A stretch of DNA of 22,492 nt from CAVSWN01 sp046728115 (GCA_046728115.1 JBKPDW010000016.1:1-22492); one strand, 5' to 3'; positions 8,137 to 15,339 are shown, counted from the stretch's first letter. Notes: a model not told the origin generated them from the letters alone. Program-made: numbers and translations.

Positions 8137-8196
8137 CACCTGGCACCTCAGCACCTGGCACCTCAGCACCTGGCACCTCAGCACCTGGCACCCCAG
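8137..8196. repeat. Four-unit 15-bp minisatellite between actB1 and actB2
   Basis: Four head-to-tail copies of CACCTGGCACCTCAG at 8137, 8152, 8167 and 8182; the first three are identical and the fourth has one change (T to C). The actB1 stop codon (TAA, minus strand) begins the very next bases, 8199-8197. A further inverted match (GGTGCTGA at 8117-8124 with TCAGCACC at 8148-8155) allows a hairpin. Confidence 0.95.
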
Positions 8197-10476
8197 TTAC
8201 CGATCGCGCTCATGCGGCCTCTCCCGCATTTCCCCCGCGAACATGATCAAGCTCGCGTCCGGGTCCGAGATGCGGGCAACCTTCACGCGCGTGGCAGCCC
8301 AGGCCAGGGCACCGGTTTCGGGTTCGGTGATCGCCGCCAGGATCGCAATGGGGTTTGCGCCGCGCTTGCTTGCAAATCGCGTGAATGTGTCGTGTCCCTG
8401 ACCGATCGGCATCGCAACCACATCCGGCGCAATGCCTGGAAACAACATGGCCGGGGCGCGGATCGAGCCATGTGTTGACCCAATCTCCACGACGTCGCCT
8501 TGCGCGATCCCGAGGCGGGCCGCTGTTTGCGGATTCAGTTCGACCCAGCTGCTCCACATCGCCGACGTCAACGGATCCGGCATCTCCTGCAGCCACGGCA
8601 AGTGCGCCGACGATCCATCTCCGAATGCGACCGATGCGTACGGCAGGAAGTGAAATGGATAGGCGCTCGGGTCGCCGTCAAAGCGCGGCGCCTCGTAGCG
8701 GTGGAGGCCACCGACCGATCGCCCTTCGACCCGCGCCGGGTTGCCCGGCCTGCCGGAGGACGGCAGCCGACCCGTCGATTCGCCGGATGTCGCTGGCGCC
8801 TTTGCCAATTCCTCCGCACTCTTCCATGGCAGCGCAATCGGCGATTTGAGCTTCCCCGCAACCTCGATCAGCACGTCTGCCGTGGCGCGGGTCTGATGCA
8901 GCGGTTTCATCACCGGTCCGGCCGAGGTCCTCACCGCTTCGAGTGCCCCCGATTCTGGTGCGCTCGCCACCCACGACTCGAGGAACGAATGATCGGGAAG
9001 GATCAGATCTGCAAATGCGCTCGTATCGTCGACGAAACTTGCGAAGCTCGCGATGAACGGCACCTTCTCCAACGTCTCGCGAATGCCCACGACCTTCGGT
9101 GCACCATAGACGGGATTCGCCTGATCGATCAGCAGAACCTTTGCGGCGGCCAGGCGGTCAACGGTCGATTGAAGGGCGGGTTTTACATCCGCGCTTCGCG
9201 GGCCCGAAAGGGCCGCGCTACGTGATTGCCCCGGAGTTGAAACGGCCGCATCACGTGATTGCTCCGCAGCTGAAACGGCCGCGCCAGGCGATTGTGCATC
9301 CGAGACGGGCGTAAAGAACACGCCGCCGGGCTGCTCCACGGCACCCAGCAAGCCGTTGAGCGAATTGACTGCCAGCGCGGTGAACAGTCCGTTGGTGTGT
9401 GCCAGTGGCGGACCGCCGACAACGGCTACGGCCGGCCTGAATTCGGCCAGCTCTCCCGCGATGCGCTCGAGGCGTCTGGCGGGAACGCCAGCGATCTGCT
9501 CGACGCGCTCCGGCGCGTAATCACTCAGGCCGCTGGACCAGCCGTCGATGAGCGCACCGGCACGTGTCGCCGCATCGCCCGGACGTTCGGCCTTCATCAG
9601 CAGATGGACAAGACCCAGGGCGACAACGCCTTCCGTACCTGGCCTGGCTGGAATCCATTCGTCGGCGTTGGCGCCGGTCAACGACATCCGCGCCTCGACC
9701 TGCACCAGTTTTCCCCGTCTCTGAGGCCGACTCTGCCGCATCGCTCCGTACGCAGCACTCTGCGCCACCGGCGAGTTCCAGGTCCCGAGCACATCGGCGC
9801 CGAACGCAATGACGTAGTTCGACCGCGCGAAATCGAAGGTGGGCAACTGATCGCGTCCAAAGCTGAGCGCATTGGCACGCCGCAGCACGTCGTCGCCGAG
9901 CGGTTCGAAGACGATCGGAGCGGGCGCGCGGAACCCTTTTGCGAAGGCGGCCCACAGATCGATCCGCATGCCGCGCCTTCGCCCCGTGAGGCACACCAGC
10001 GAATTCTGTTCGCCCGCAGCCGCCAGCGCATCCACCTTCGACACGAGCTCGCTGATGGCCTCGTCCCACGAAATGGCGGTGAACTCGCCTGTCCCTCGGG
10101 CGCCCGTCCGCTTCATCGGCTGCCGGAGCCGATCGGGGTGGTAGGTGATTTGAATCGCCGCCTGACCACGGGCGCAGAGCCCGCCGCGATTGACCGGATG
10201 ATTCGGATCGCCCTCGAGTTTTTTCGCAACGGCCATCGCGACGACGCCCGCCTGGCCGTTGCGGACGGTGTCGACATCGGCATCCATCACGCGAACGGTG
10301 ACGCCGCAGCCGGCGGCGCAGAGCGGGCACACACTGGGCTTCCACTCTGCGACACCCGGCACGACATCGTCATCGGGGACGAAGCGAATGAGCTGGTGCT
10401 CCGGGTTCCCGCAGCTCGCCAGCGTCGCCGTCGTGCCGCTAATAGCGGTCAGCTTGATGAAATCGCGTCGATCCAT
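8197..10476 (-). CDS. actB: Alternative complex III molybdopterin-oxidoreductase-like subunit, separate ActB1
   Basis: A 759-residue protein of the molybdopterin oxidoreductase superfamily. The N-terminus has a Tat-type motif (RRDFIK, residues 3-8) and a possible lipobox ending at C22 (ATLASC). C50, C53, C57 and C101 (CPLCAAGC, then GGLCARGQ) form a C-x2-C-x3-C-x43-C pattern like the FS0 cluster site of active molybdo-enzymes. A molydopterin-dinucleotide-type domain follows near the C-terminus (WVELNPQTAARLGIAQGDVV). In known alternative complex III this domain carries no molybdenum and is structural. The start is ATG 10476, in preference to an upstream TTG at 10491, because the Tat motif follows directly. 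Two odd insertions are present: an 11-residue tandem repeat at about residues 401-422 and a glycine/proline/arginine segment encoded near 8725-8785. No iron-sulfur domain is fused; that is the next gene, 160 bases away. Confidence 0.9.
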   Translation of the reverse strand: MDRRDFIKLTAISGTTATLASCGNPEHQLIRFVPDDDVVPGVAEWKPSVCPLCAAGCGVTVRVMDADVDTVRNGQAGVVAMAVAKKLEGDPNHPVNRGGLCARGQAAIQITYHPDRLRQPMKRTGARGTGEFTAISWDEAISELVSKVDALAAAGEQNSLVCLTGRRRGMRIDLWAAFAKGFRAPAPIVFEPLGDDVLRRANALSFGRDQLPTFDFARSNYVIAFGADVLGTWNSPVAQSAAYGAMRQSRPQRRGKLVQVEARMSLTGANADEWIPARPGTEGVVALGLVHLLMKAERPGDAATRAGALIDGWSSGLSDYAPERVEQIAGVPARRLERIAGELAEFRPAVAVVGGPPLAHTNGLFTALAVNSLNGLLGAVEQPGGVFFTPVSDAQSPGAAVSAAEQSRDAAVSTPGQSRSAALSGPRSADVKPALQSTVDRLAAAKVLLIDQANPVYGAPKVVGIRETLEKVPFIASFASFVDDTSAFADLILPDHSFLESWVASAPESGALEAVRTSAGPVMKPLHQTRATADVLIEVAGKLKSPIALPWKSAEELAKAPATSGESTGRLPSSGRPGNPARVEGRSVGGLHRYEAPRFDGDPSAYPFHFLPYASVAFGDGSSAHLPWLQEMPDPLTSAMWSSWVELNPQTAARLGIAQGDVVEIGSTHGSIRAPAMLFPGIAPDVVAMPIGQGHDTFTRFASKRGANPIAILAAITEPETGALAWAATRVKVARISDPDASLIMFAGEMRERPHERDR
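9211..9292. repeat. In-frame 33-bp tandem repeat inside actB1
   Basis: Units at 9211-9243 and 9244-9276 are 27/33 identical, and a partial third copy starts at 9277 (GGCCGCGCCAGGCGATTG). The period is exactly 11 codons, giving VSAAEQSRDAA and VSTPGQSRSAA in the protein. Just to the left, 9197-9217 forms a hairpin (CGCGGGCCC, loop GAAA, GGGCCGCG, one bulged G). Together they look like repeat DNA accommodated within the coding frame. Confidence 0.85.
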
Positions 10477-10660
10477 TCCCAATCCGACCAACCCGCGCCG
10501 CGCGTGTCCGACTCCCCGAATGGCCCCTGGTCGCCGTGGATTTGCAATTTCGGGAACGTTTCAATCCGCTGCGAAAAGCACGACAACACGAGATTGAATT
10601 AGACGTTGTGATTTCGTGTTTTCGTGGCAAGTCCTCATGCCGGCACTCTTCAACATACGG
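10477..10660. other. Gap between actA and actB1
   Basis: 184 bases without a gene, the longest break in the otherwise tight act cluster. Its main content is the inverted repeat at 10579-10626. A start for a longer ActB1 was looked for and not found. Confidence 0.5.
10579..10626 (-). terminator. Possible intra-operon hairpin or attenuator
   Basis: CACGACAACACGA (10579-10591) and TCGTGTTTTCGTG (10614-10626) are inverted with 12 of 13 pairs and a 22-base loop. Read in the direction of transcription (minus) the stem is followed by CTTTTCGC, a weak T tract. It could lower expression of actB1 onward relative to actE-actA, or be an mRNA processing or stability element. Confidence 0.35.
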
Positions 10661-11218
10661 CTAGTAATGACACGTCAGGCACTCGTTCGGTGCGTTCTTC
10701 TGCCGATGGCAACTGACACAAAATCCCATGTTGTGATCGACCACTCGTTCTGCGACCGTCTGATTGGCAAGGTCGCCATGGCAGGTCGAACAGTTCACGG
10801 ATGCGCGGACATGCGGCGCGTGGTTGAAGCGCACGTGCGCACTGTGCGTGAAGCCGTACACGCGCTGCCATGGGATTTCGATGCCTTTCTCGGAGTACGC
10901 CGTCACTTCTTTGATCAGGGGACGATCGGTCGCAATCTGACTGTGACAGATCATGCAGGTCTTCACGCTCGGGATTCCGGCGATCGGCCCCTTCTCCACG
11001 CTCTCGTGGCAGTCGATGCACTCCGCTTTCTTGGCGATATGCACCTTGTGAGGAAACGGAATCGGCTGCTGCGCCGTGGGTCGAATACCGAAGAAGTCGC
11101 GCGCTGCGGCGGCGGTCGTGCGGTGCGCCGGCGTGAAGACATCCGACGACACCGGTGCCCGCGTCTGAGTGCCGCACGACACGGCACTCAGAGCCAACGC
11201 GACGACGAGCCGGCGCAT
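10661..11218 (-). CDS. actA: Alternative complex III pentaheme cytochrome c subunit ActA
   Basis: A 185-residue multiheme cytochrome with five CXXCH motifs: CIDCH (67-71), CMICH (88-92), CSTCH (143-147), CVSCH (167-171) and CLTCH (180-184). Additional histidines (HKVH near residue 57-60, HSAH near 125-128, HAPH near 133-136) are candidate sixth ligands. Five hemes is the number known for ActA. The N-terminus (MRRLVVALALSAVSC) looks like a lipoprotein signal with C15 as the modified residue. The start ATG at 11218 shares its A with the stop of the preceding cytochrome gene (TAATG), with GGAG upstream, indicating translational coupling. It would receive electrons from the ActB clusters and pass them to ActE or directly to an oxidase. 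In described operons actA is usually first; here it follows the monoheme gene. Confidence 0.92.
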   Translation of the reverse strand: MRRLVVALALSAVSCGTQTRAPVSSDVFTPAHRTTAAAARDFFGIRPTAQQPIPFPHKVHIAKKAECIDCHESVEKGPIAGIPSVKTCMICHSQIATDRPLIKEVTAYSEKGIEIPWQRVYGFTHSAHVRFNHAPHVRASVNCSTCHGDLANQTVAERVVDHNMGFCVSCHRQKNAPNECLTCHY

Positions 11219-11619
11219 TACTTGGACTGGAGACTCCGGACGTAGTTGACGATGTTCCACATGTCGGTTTCGGTCATCTTGCTCTTGTAGCCCTTCATGT
11301 CGAACTTCGGGCCAGCACCATCGCGGATGACCGTGAAAATCTCGCCGTCGCTGGAACCACGGTCCCACTTGTCGTCGGTCAGGTTGGACGGATGCGTGCC
11401 TTCGGGCGCCATCGGACCGTTGCCTTTCGCGTCTGCTCCGTGACAGAAGCGGCAGTTCTTCTGGAACAAAGCCTGCCCGGCCTTGATCGACCCCGGCGTC
11501 GATGCGACCGGGTTCTTCATCTTCTGCGCATCGGGATTCCCGCCGGGATTCTGTGCGGCGACGATCGCGGCCGACGCGATGACGAATGCCGCAATGAGTA
11601 CCTTCGATATACGTCCCAT
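11218..11619 (-). CDS. actE: Monoheme cytochrome c, ActE-like subunit
   Basis: A 133-residue class I cytochrome c: signal sequence or N-terminal anchor (VLIAAFVIASAAIVAAQ), heme motif CRFCH at 56-60, and candidate axial methionines M108 (FDMKGY) and M115. The C-terminal helix (DMWNIVNYVRSLQ) is typical of class I cytochromes. The ATG at 11619 is preceded by GGAGGAGAG at good spacing, so the longer open frame is rejected. By position within the act cluster, and because ActE is the monoheme cytochrome of alternative complex III, it is assigned as ActE; it could also be a soluble electron carrier to the terminal oxidase. It lies directly before actA and overlaps it by one base. Confidence 0.85.
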   Translation of the reverse strand: MGRISKVLIAAFVIASAAIVAAQNPGGNPDAQKMKNPVASTPGSIKAGQALFQKNCRFCHGADAKGNGPMAPEGTHPSNLTDDKWDRGSSDGEIFTVIRDGAGPKFDMKGYKSKMTETDMWNIVNYVRSLQSK

Positions 11620-11713
11620 GGTGCCGATCTCTCCTCCGTCTGGTTGGAAGTGCGAATTCTCACACACTGTTCACGTCACTGCAACGGTTCCTTTACAAAT
11701 CGCCGCCTTACCA

Positions 11714-11748
11714 TCATCGCCATTCCGCTTACGTTCATCGCCATTCCG
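11714..11748. repeat. Short 14-bp direct repeat at the end of the 118-residue ORF
   Basis: TCATCGCCATTCCG occurs at 11714-11727 and again at 11735-11748, where its first three bases are the TGA stop (minus strand) of the small membrane protein. It is probably a minor duplication. Confidence 0.6.
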
Positions 11749-12091
11749 GCGCGTAGTTGCGATTGCGAATGTCCCGCTCGACTTTGAGGCTGCACGCAAA
11801 CACCACGAACACTTCGATCAGCCCGATGAACGCATAAATCGCGTAGCGCGTGAACGCGCTCGGGTCGGGCCAGCAGGTATAGCCGGCGTCGAGACAGCCC
11901 TGCGTCAGCCGGTTCAGTTCGACTGATTCCCGCAGAATCATTGCAAGCGCCGCACCGAAAATGATTGCCGCCCCTGCAAGATTCCCAAGGATGATCTGGC
12001 TCGTTCGCCAGATCAGGAACGCCACGAGCAGCCCGGCCACAGGTGGCGCAGTCAGCATCAGCGCAATCCACCGCCAGCTCAGCTCATTCAC
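11735..12091 (-). CDS. Small three-helix membrane protein at the head of the act cluster, unknown function
   Basis: A 118-residue protein with three likely transmembrane segments (about residues 8-28, 33-53 and 82-101). The loop between the second and third contains C66 and C73 (GCLDAGYTCWPDPS) and faces the side opposite the basic C-terminal tail (KVERDIRNRNYAPEWR). The start is GTG at 12091, with no clear ribosome-binding site. It is the first gene on the minus strand, 115 bases before actE, and is divergent from the FGE-like gene. It is too small for ActF (about 400 residues) and I do not recognise a family. It may be an accessory subunit or assembly factor of the complex, but only position supports that. 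The tail before the first helix is short, suggesting an outside-facing N-terminus. Confidence 0.75.
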   Translation of the reverse strand: MNELSWRWIALMLTAPPVAGLLVAFLIWRTSQIILGNLAGAAIIFGAALAMILRESVELNRLTQGCLDAGYTCWPDPSAFTRYAIYAFIGLIEVFVVFACSLKVERDIRNRNYAPEWR

Positions 12092-12146
12092 ATGCGCATC
12101 CGGGACGACAGGCTCTTCATTCTAGTTCGTGCACTATCATCACGCG

Positions 12147-12854
12147 ATGGCGCAGGCTCCTTCATCAGCGCTCCATGGGGCATTCGTGCCCATCCCCGGC
12201 GGATGGTTCACGATGGGCACCGAGCGCGGCCAGGAGGACGAGCGGCCGCCGCATCGCGTATTCGTGGACCCGTTCGAGCTGGCGGTTTGTCCGGTGACGC
12301 GCGCCGAGTACGAACGGTTTGTCGCTGAAACCGGGCACGAGCCGCCGCGCGACTGGACTCACGTACCATTTACGAAAGCGGATTTACCAGTTGTTGGCGT
12401 CAGCTGGCTCGACGCCGTCGCGTACTGCGCATGGCGGTCCGAACGGGAGGGACGCCTCGTGCGGCTGCCAACCGAAGCGGAATGGGAGTGTGCCGCGCGT
12501 GGAGAGCAGGAAGCGCTGTTTCCATGGGGCGACATCATGCCCGCCTGGATTCCCAACGGCGGGCGCGGCCCGCTCGACGCGCCGTGGCCGGTGACGCTCG
12601 GCGAGCCGACCGACTGGGGCCTGCTCGGCATCGCGGCGAACGTGCACGAATGGTGCGCCGACTGGCACGACAAGGATTACTACAGTCGATCGCCTGAACG
12701 AAATCCCGCGGGACCCGATTCGGGAGTGCGGCGCGCCTCGCGCGGCGGATCGTGGCGGCACGTGTACACGATGTGCCGCGTCACGCTGCGCAGCAAACTC
12801 GACCCGTCGTTTCGATATAACGACTACGGATTCCGCGTCGCGCGAAGTCTTTGA
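12147..12854 (+). CDS. Formylglycine-generating-enzyme-fold protein (SUMF1/EgtB-type family)
   Basis: A 235-residue protein of the FGE-sulfatase (SUMF1) family: FVPIPGGWFTMGTERGQEDE near the N-terminus, CPVTRAEYERFV, VSWLDAVAYCAWRS then RLPTEAEWECAARG, NVHEWCADWH, and the C-terminal RGGSWRHVYTMCR with a final YNDYGFRVARS. Canonical FGE has two cysteines (human C336 and C341) eight residues into the GGS motif; aligning by eye, the second is kept (M-C-R) while the first is histidine. That argues against normal sulfatase activation. Relatives with this fold include ergothioneine-type enzymes and many of unknown role. No signal peptide and no sulfatase gene nearby. The start is ATG 12147; an in-frame GTG at 12129 is possible, and neither has a good ribosome-binding site. 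Its 3' end is 16 bases from the convergent cytochrome gene. Confidence 0.85.
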   Translation: MAQAPSSALHGAFVPIPGGWFTMGTERGQEDERPPHRVFVDPFELAVCPVTRAEYERFVAETGHEPPRDWTHVPFTKADLPVVGVSWLDAVAYCAWRSEREGRLVRLPTEAEWECAARGEQEALFPWGDIMPAWIPNGGRGPLDAPWPVTLGEPTDWGLLGIAANVHEWCADWHDKDYYSRSPERNPAGPDSGVRRASRGGSWRHVYTMCRVTLRSKLDPSFRYNDYGFRVARSL

Positions 12855-12870
12855 TTTGGACCCCTGTTCC

Positions 12871-14442
12871 TCACGGCTGATGACGCGCCGTGAAGTCGTA
12901 CGACGTCTCCGGGCCGTTCCTTCCAAGACGCGTCAGCTTTCCACGCAGCGATCCATCTGGTTCGATCGTGCCGCTGACCGAAAAAAATCCGCCGCCGCCC
13001 ATCGCGAACCGCAGCAGCGTGTTGAACTGGAACGCGTTTTCCGTCCATTGCAGCTTCGCGACAGGTTGCGGGAGGATCATGCCCGCCATCTGCGTGTAAA
13101 AGCCACCCTCTCCGGTTCGCGGCAGATACAGCACGGCCGGCTGCCGGTTCCCAGAAAACGGCAGGTCGAAGATGAACGACGAGTCTGCAGGAAAGGAGGC
13201 GGCGAGGGCCTCCATTCGCGCGCGCGGCGTGGTTGGCGTCGGGCTGACGCCGACGTCCGACGTGAACTCGAACATCCCGAACATCATTTCCGACGTCGAG
13301 GCCTCACCGAACGTCACAGCTTTGGTCGGATCCGGATTGTTCCTGTTCGCCGTCGAATTGTCGTAATGGGCGACCAGATCGACGCGCGTACCCTTTGGCA
13401 GCGCGATCCGTGACTTCGGATAGTAGAACAGCTGCCACGCGAAATCGTACGCCGGCACATTGAGCAAGGTTTCCTGGTGTCCGTCTGGATACGTGGCCGT
13501 CATCTTCATGTCCTTGCCGCGCAGATGCATGTGCGGGAAGTACGAGACGACGTTGATGTCCTGGTCGACCATGTAGACGGCTCGCAGCTCGAAGTTCTGC
13601 GCGCCCGGTGGAATGGAGAACGTGACGTTGCCGGCGAGCGCGGCCACGACTTCCTTCTTCAGCTCGCCTTTGCCGAAGTAGAGCCCGATGCGCGTGCGAT
13701 CGACTTGCGGCGTGCCGTTCGGGTGATAGTGCAGGTTGGTTCTGAGCGCCTGGCCCTTTCGAATCCAGCGGCCGTTTCCTTCGGGATACACGGTTGCCGG
13801 TGTACCTACCGCCCACACGCCGAGGACGTCGAACAACCCGCTGCCATTCAAGGCCGACGCGTTGGTCGAGAAGATCACCGAGTGGTGCGTGACCCGCCGG
13901 TTGCTTGGCCGGATCTCGATCGCGCGAATCCAACGGTCTTCCTTGAGATCGGGCGTGATGTTCGGCGTCGGGAAGTAATCGCCGCCGCTCGCCGGAATCT
14001 GCACTTCGGGCAGCTCGATGATCTGATCGGGCTCCCCCAGCTGCCACCCGTCGGTGAACTGCGGCGGGGTGGGCAAATCCTTCGCATCACCCTGCGGCGC
14101 GCCTTCGTCGACCCACCTGGTGATCGTGGCGATTTCGGCCTCGCTCAAACTCGGATCGTTGGCAAACGCGCCGACACGCGGATCGGCGAACCAGGGCGGC
14201 ATCTGCCGGGCGACGACCTTGTTCTTGATTGACCGCGCCCACGGCCTGGCGTCTTCGTAGGTGAGGAGCGCCATCGGCGCCACCTCGCCCGCGCGATGGC
14301 AGGTGACGCACTTCGCGTACAGAATCGGCGCCACGTCGCGGCTGAACGTTGGGGGTCGCTCAGGCGCCGCGAAGACCCCGGCGCGCGGCACGAGCGCGTA
14401 GCCGATCGACACGATGGCAGCGACGATAACCCAGCGTTTCAT
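12871..14442 (-). CDS. Secreted cytochrome c / copper type II ascorbate-dependent monooxygenase-like protein
   Basis: A 523-residue exported protein. After a signal peptide (WVIVAAIVSIGYALVPRAG) comes a small cytochrome c domain with one heme motif, CVTCH at 45-49, in the SRDVAPILYAKCVTCHRAGE context. The rest resembles the two-domain PHM/DBM copper monooxygenase fold: H186-H187 (THHSVIF), H238 and H240 (NLHYHPNG), H304 and H306 (FPHMHLRGKDM), and a later methionine-rich EMMFGMFEF that could supply the methionine ligand. All expected copper-ligand types are therefore present. This fusion is common in Acidobacteriota, but I know of no established substrate. The start ATG at 14442 gives a clean signal peptide; the ribosome-binding site is weak. 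The gene is convergent with the FGE-like gene. Confidence 0.87.
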   Translation of the reverse strand: MKRWVIVAAIVSIGYALVPRAGVFAAPERPPTFSRDVAPILYAKCVTCHRAGEVAPMALLTYEDARPWARSIKNKVVARQMPPWFADPRVGAFANDPSLSEAEIATITRWVDEGAPQGDAKDLPTPPQFTDGWQLGEPDQIIELPEVQIPASGGDYFPTPNITPDLKEDRWIRAIEIRPSNRRVTHHSVIFSTNASALNGSGLFDVLGVWAVGTPATVYPEGNGRWIRKGQALRTNLHYHPNGTPQVDRTRIGLYFGKGELKKEVVAALAGNVTFSIPPGAQNFELRAVYMVDQDINVVSYFPHMHLRGKDMKMTATYPDGHQETLLNVPAYDFAWQLFYYPKSRIALPKGTRVDLVAHYDNSTANRNNPDPTKAVTFGEASTSEMMFGMFEFTSDVGVSPTPTTPRARMEALAASFPADSSFIFDLPFSGNRQPAVLYLPRTGEGGFYTQMAGMILPQPVAKLQWTENAFQFNTLLRFAMGGGGFFSVSGTIEPDGSLRGKLTRLGRNGPETSYDFTARHQP

Positions 14443-14714
14443 GGTCGCCAAGTCAGCCAATATGGAATGACCGGGTCTCCATCGTACCGTTGTAGCGCTT
14501 TCCAGCATGCAACACGGTGGACCGAGCCACCGAAATCGCGGGTTACCGGACGGCGCCAGCGCCGCATCGAAGAGAGCCGGTCACGACACAGGTTACTACG
14601 TACGTCGGGATGGACGCGCACAAGAAGAACCCTTCATCGCAATGTTGGTCGGGAAGGAGAAAACGCCGTGATGTGGCAGTTGGCGTGTGATAAAACTCCG
14701 CCGGGGAGGTCATC
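14443..14714. other. Divergent intergenic region
   Basis: About 270 bases between the starts of two divergent genes. No gene was seen. It should hold both promoters, but none is distinct enough to mark. A GGGGAGG ribosome-binding site lies just before 14715. Confidence 0.4.
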
Positions 14715-15212
14715 ATGTTTCGACGCCCGATCGTCGCGCCACGGTGGGACATATCGGAAGCGGACTGGATTGATCACAACCCGAATCGACGATTTGCTAT
14801 CTACGACCGTCACACATCAGGTCACGGCGACGATCTCGTATTCGACAAGGAGACTGGACTCGTCTGGGAGCGTTCGCCGAATCCACAAAAGCACGAGAGC
14901 TGGGATGCTGCGATTGTCGGTTCGTATACGAAAGCTCTCGGGGGGCGGAAGGGCTGGAGGCTGCCGACGATCGAGGAACTTCTGTCACTCGTCGATCCGA
15001 GTCAAATGAATCCTACGCTGCCTCCCGGGCATCCCTTCGAAAACGTGAAGACGGATTATTTCTATTGGTCATCGACCTTGGGAGGGTCTTCCCTGCCGAC
15101 CTACGCGTGGGGCTATAAGTTCGGGAACGGCGACACGAGCAACGTTCTGAAGACCGCCAAGGCCTACGCATGGCTTGTGCGGGGTGGATATGGGCACGAC
15201 TACCCGTTCTGA
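14715..15212 (+). CDS. DUF1566 / Lcl C-terminal-like domain protein
   Basis: A 165-residue protein with the hallmarks of DUF1566 (Lcl C-terminal domain): DDLVFDKETGLVWERSPNP, the WDAAI helix, GGRKGWRLPTIEELLSLVDP, YFYWSSTLGGSS, and a C-terminal AYAWLVRGGYG. The domain has a C-type-lectin/FGE-like fold and is usually found in surface or secreted proteins, sometimes binding ligands such as glycosaminoglycans. There is no signal peptide here. The ATG follows GGGGAGGTCATC, a strong ribosome-binding site. The short N-terminal extension (MFRRPIVAPRWDISEADW) is not typical of the domain. Function unknown. Confidence 0.85.
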   Translation: MFRRPIVAPRWDISEADWIDHNPNRRFAIYDRHTSGHGDDLVFDKETGLVWERSPNPQKHESWDAAIVGSYTKALGGRKGWRLPTIEELLSLVDPSQMNPTLPPGHPFENVKTDYFYWSSTLGGSSLPTYAWGYKFGNGDTSNVLKTAKAYAWLVRGGYGHDYPF

Positions 15213-15339
15213 GCCGCGCCTTCGGCCGTTGTACGCTGCGTGTCGATTTCGCGGTTGCCCGTTCGACGTAAGAATAGCAATCGGGTTCATTCGATGCCGT
15301 GATGGACGGCCGCAGGGACCCGAAAGAGGAGACAGCCAC

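Noticed and set aside
8057..8196. A CRISPR array
   Set aside because: The units are 15 bp, directly adjacent, with no spacers, and no cas genes are present.
9292..10602. A 436-codon plus-strand open frame opposite actB1
   Set aside because: The opposite strand is a well-supported molybdopterin-type protein; this frame has no recognisable motif.
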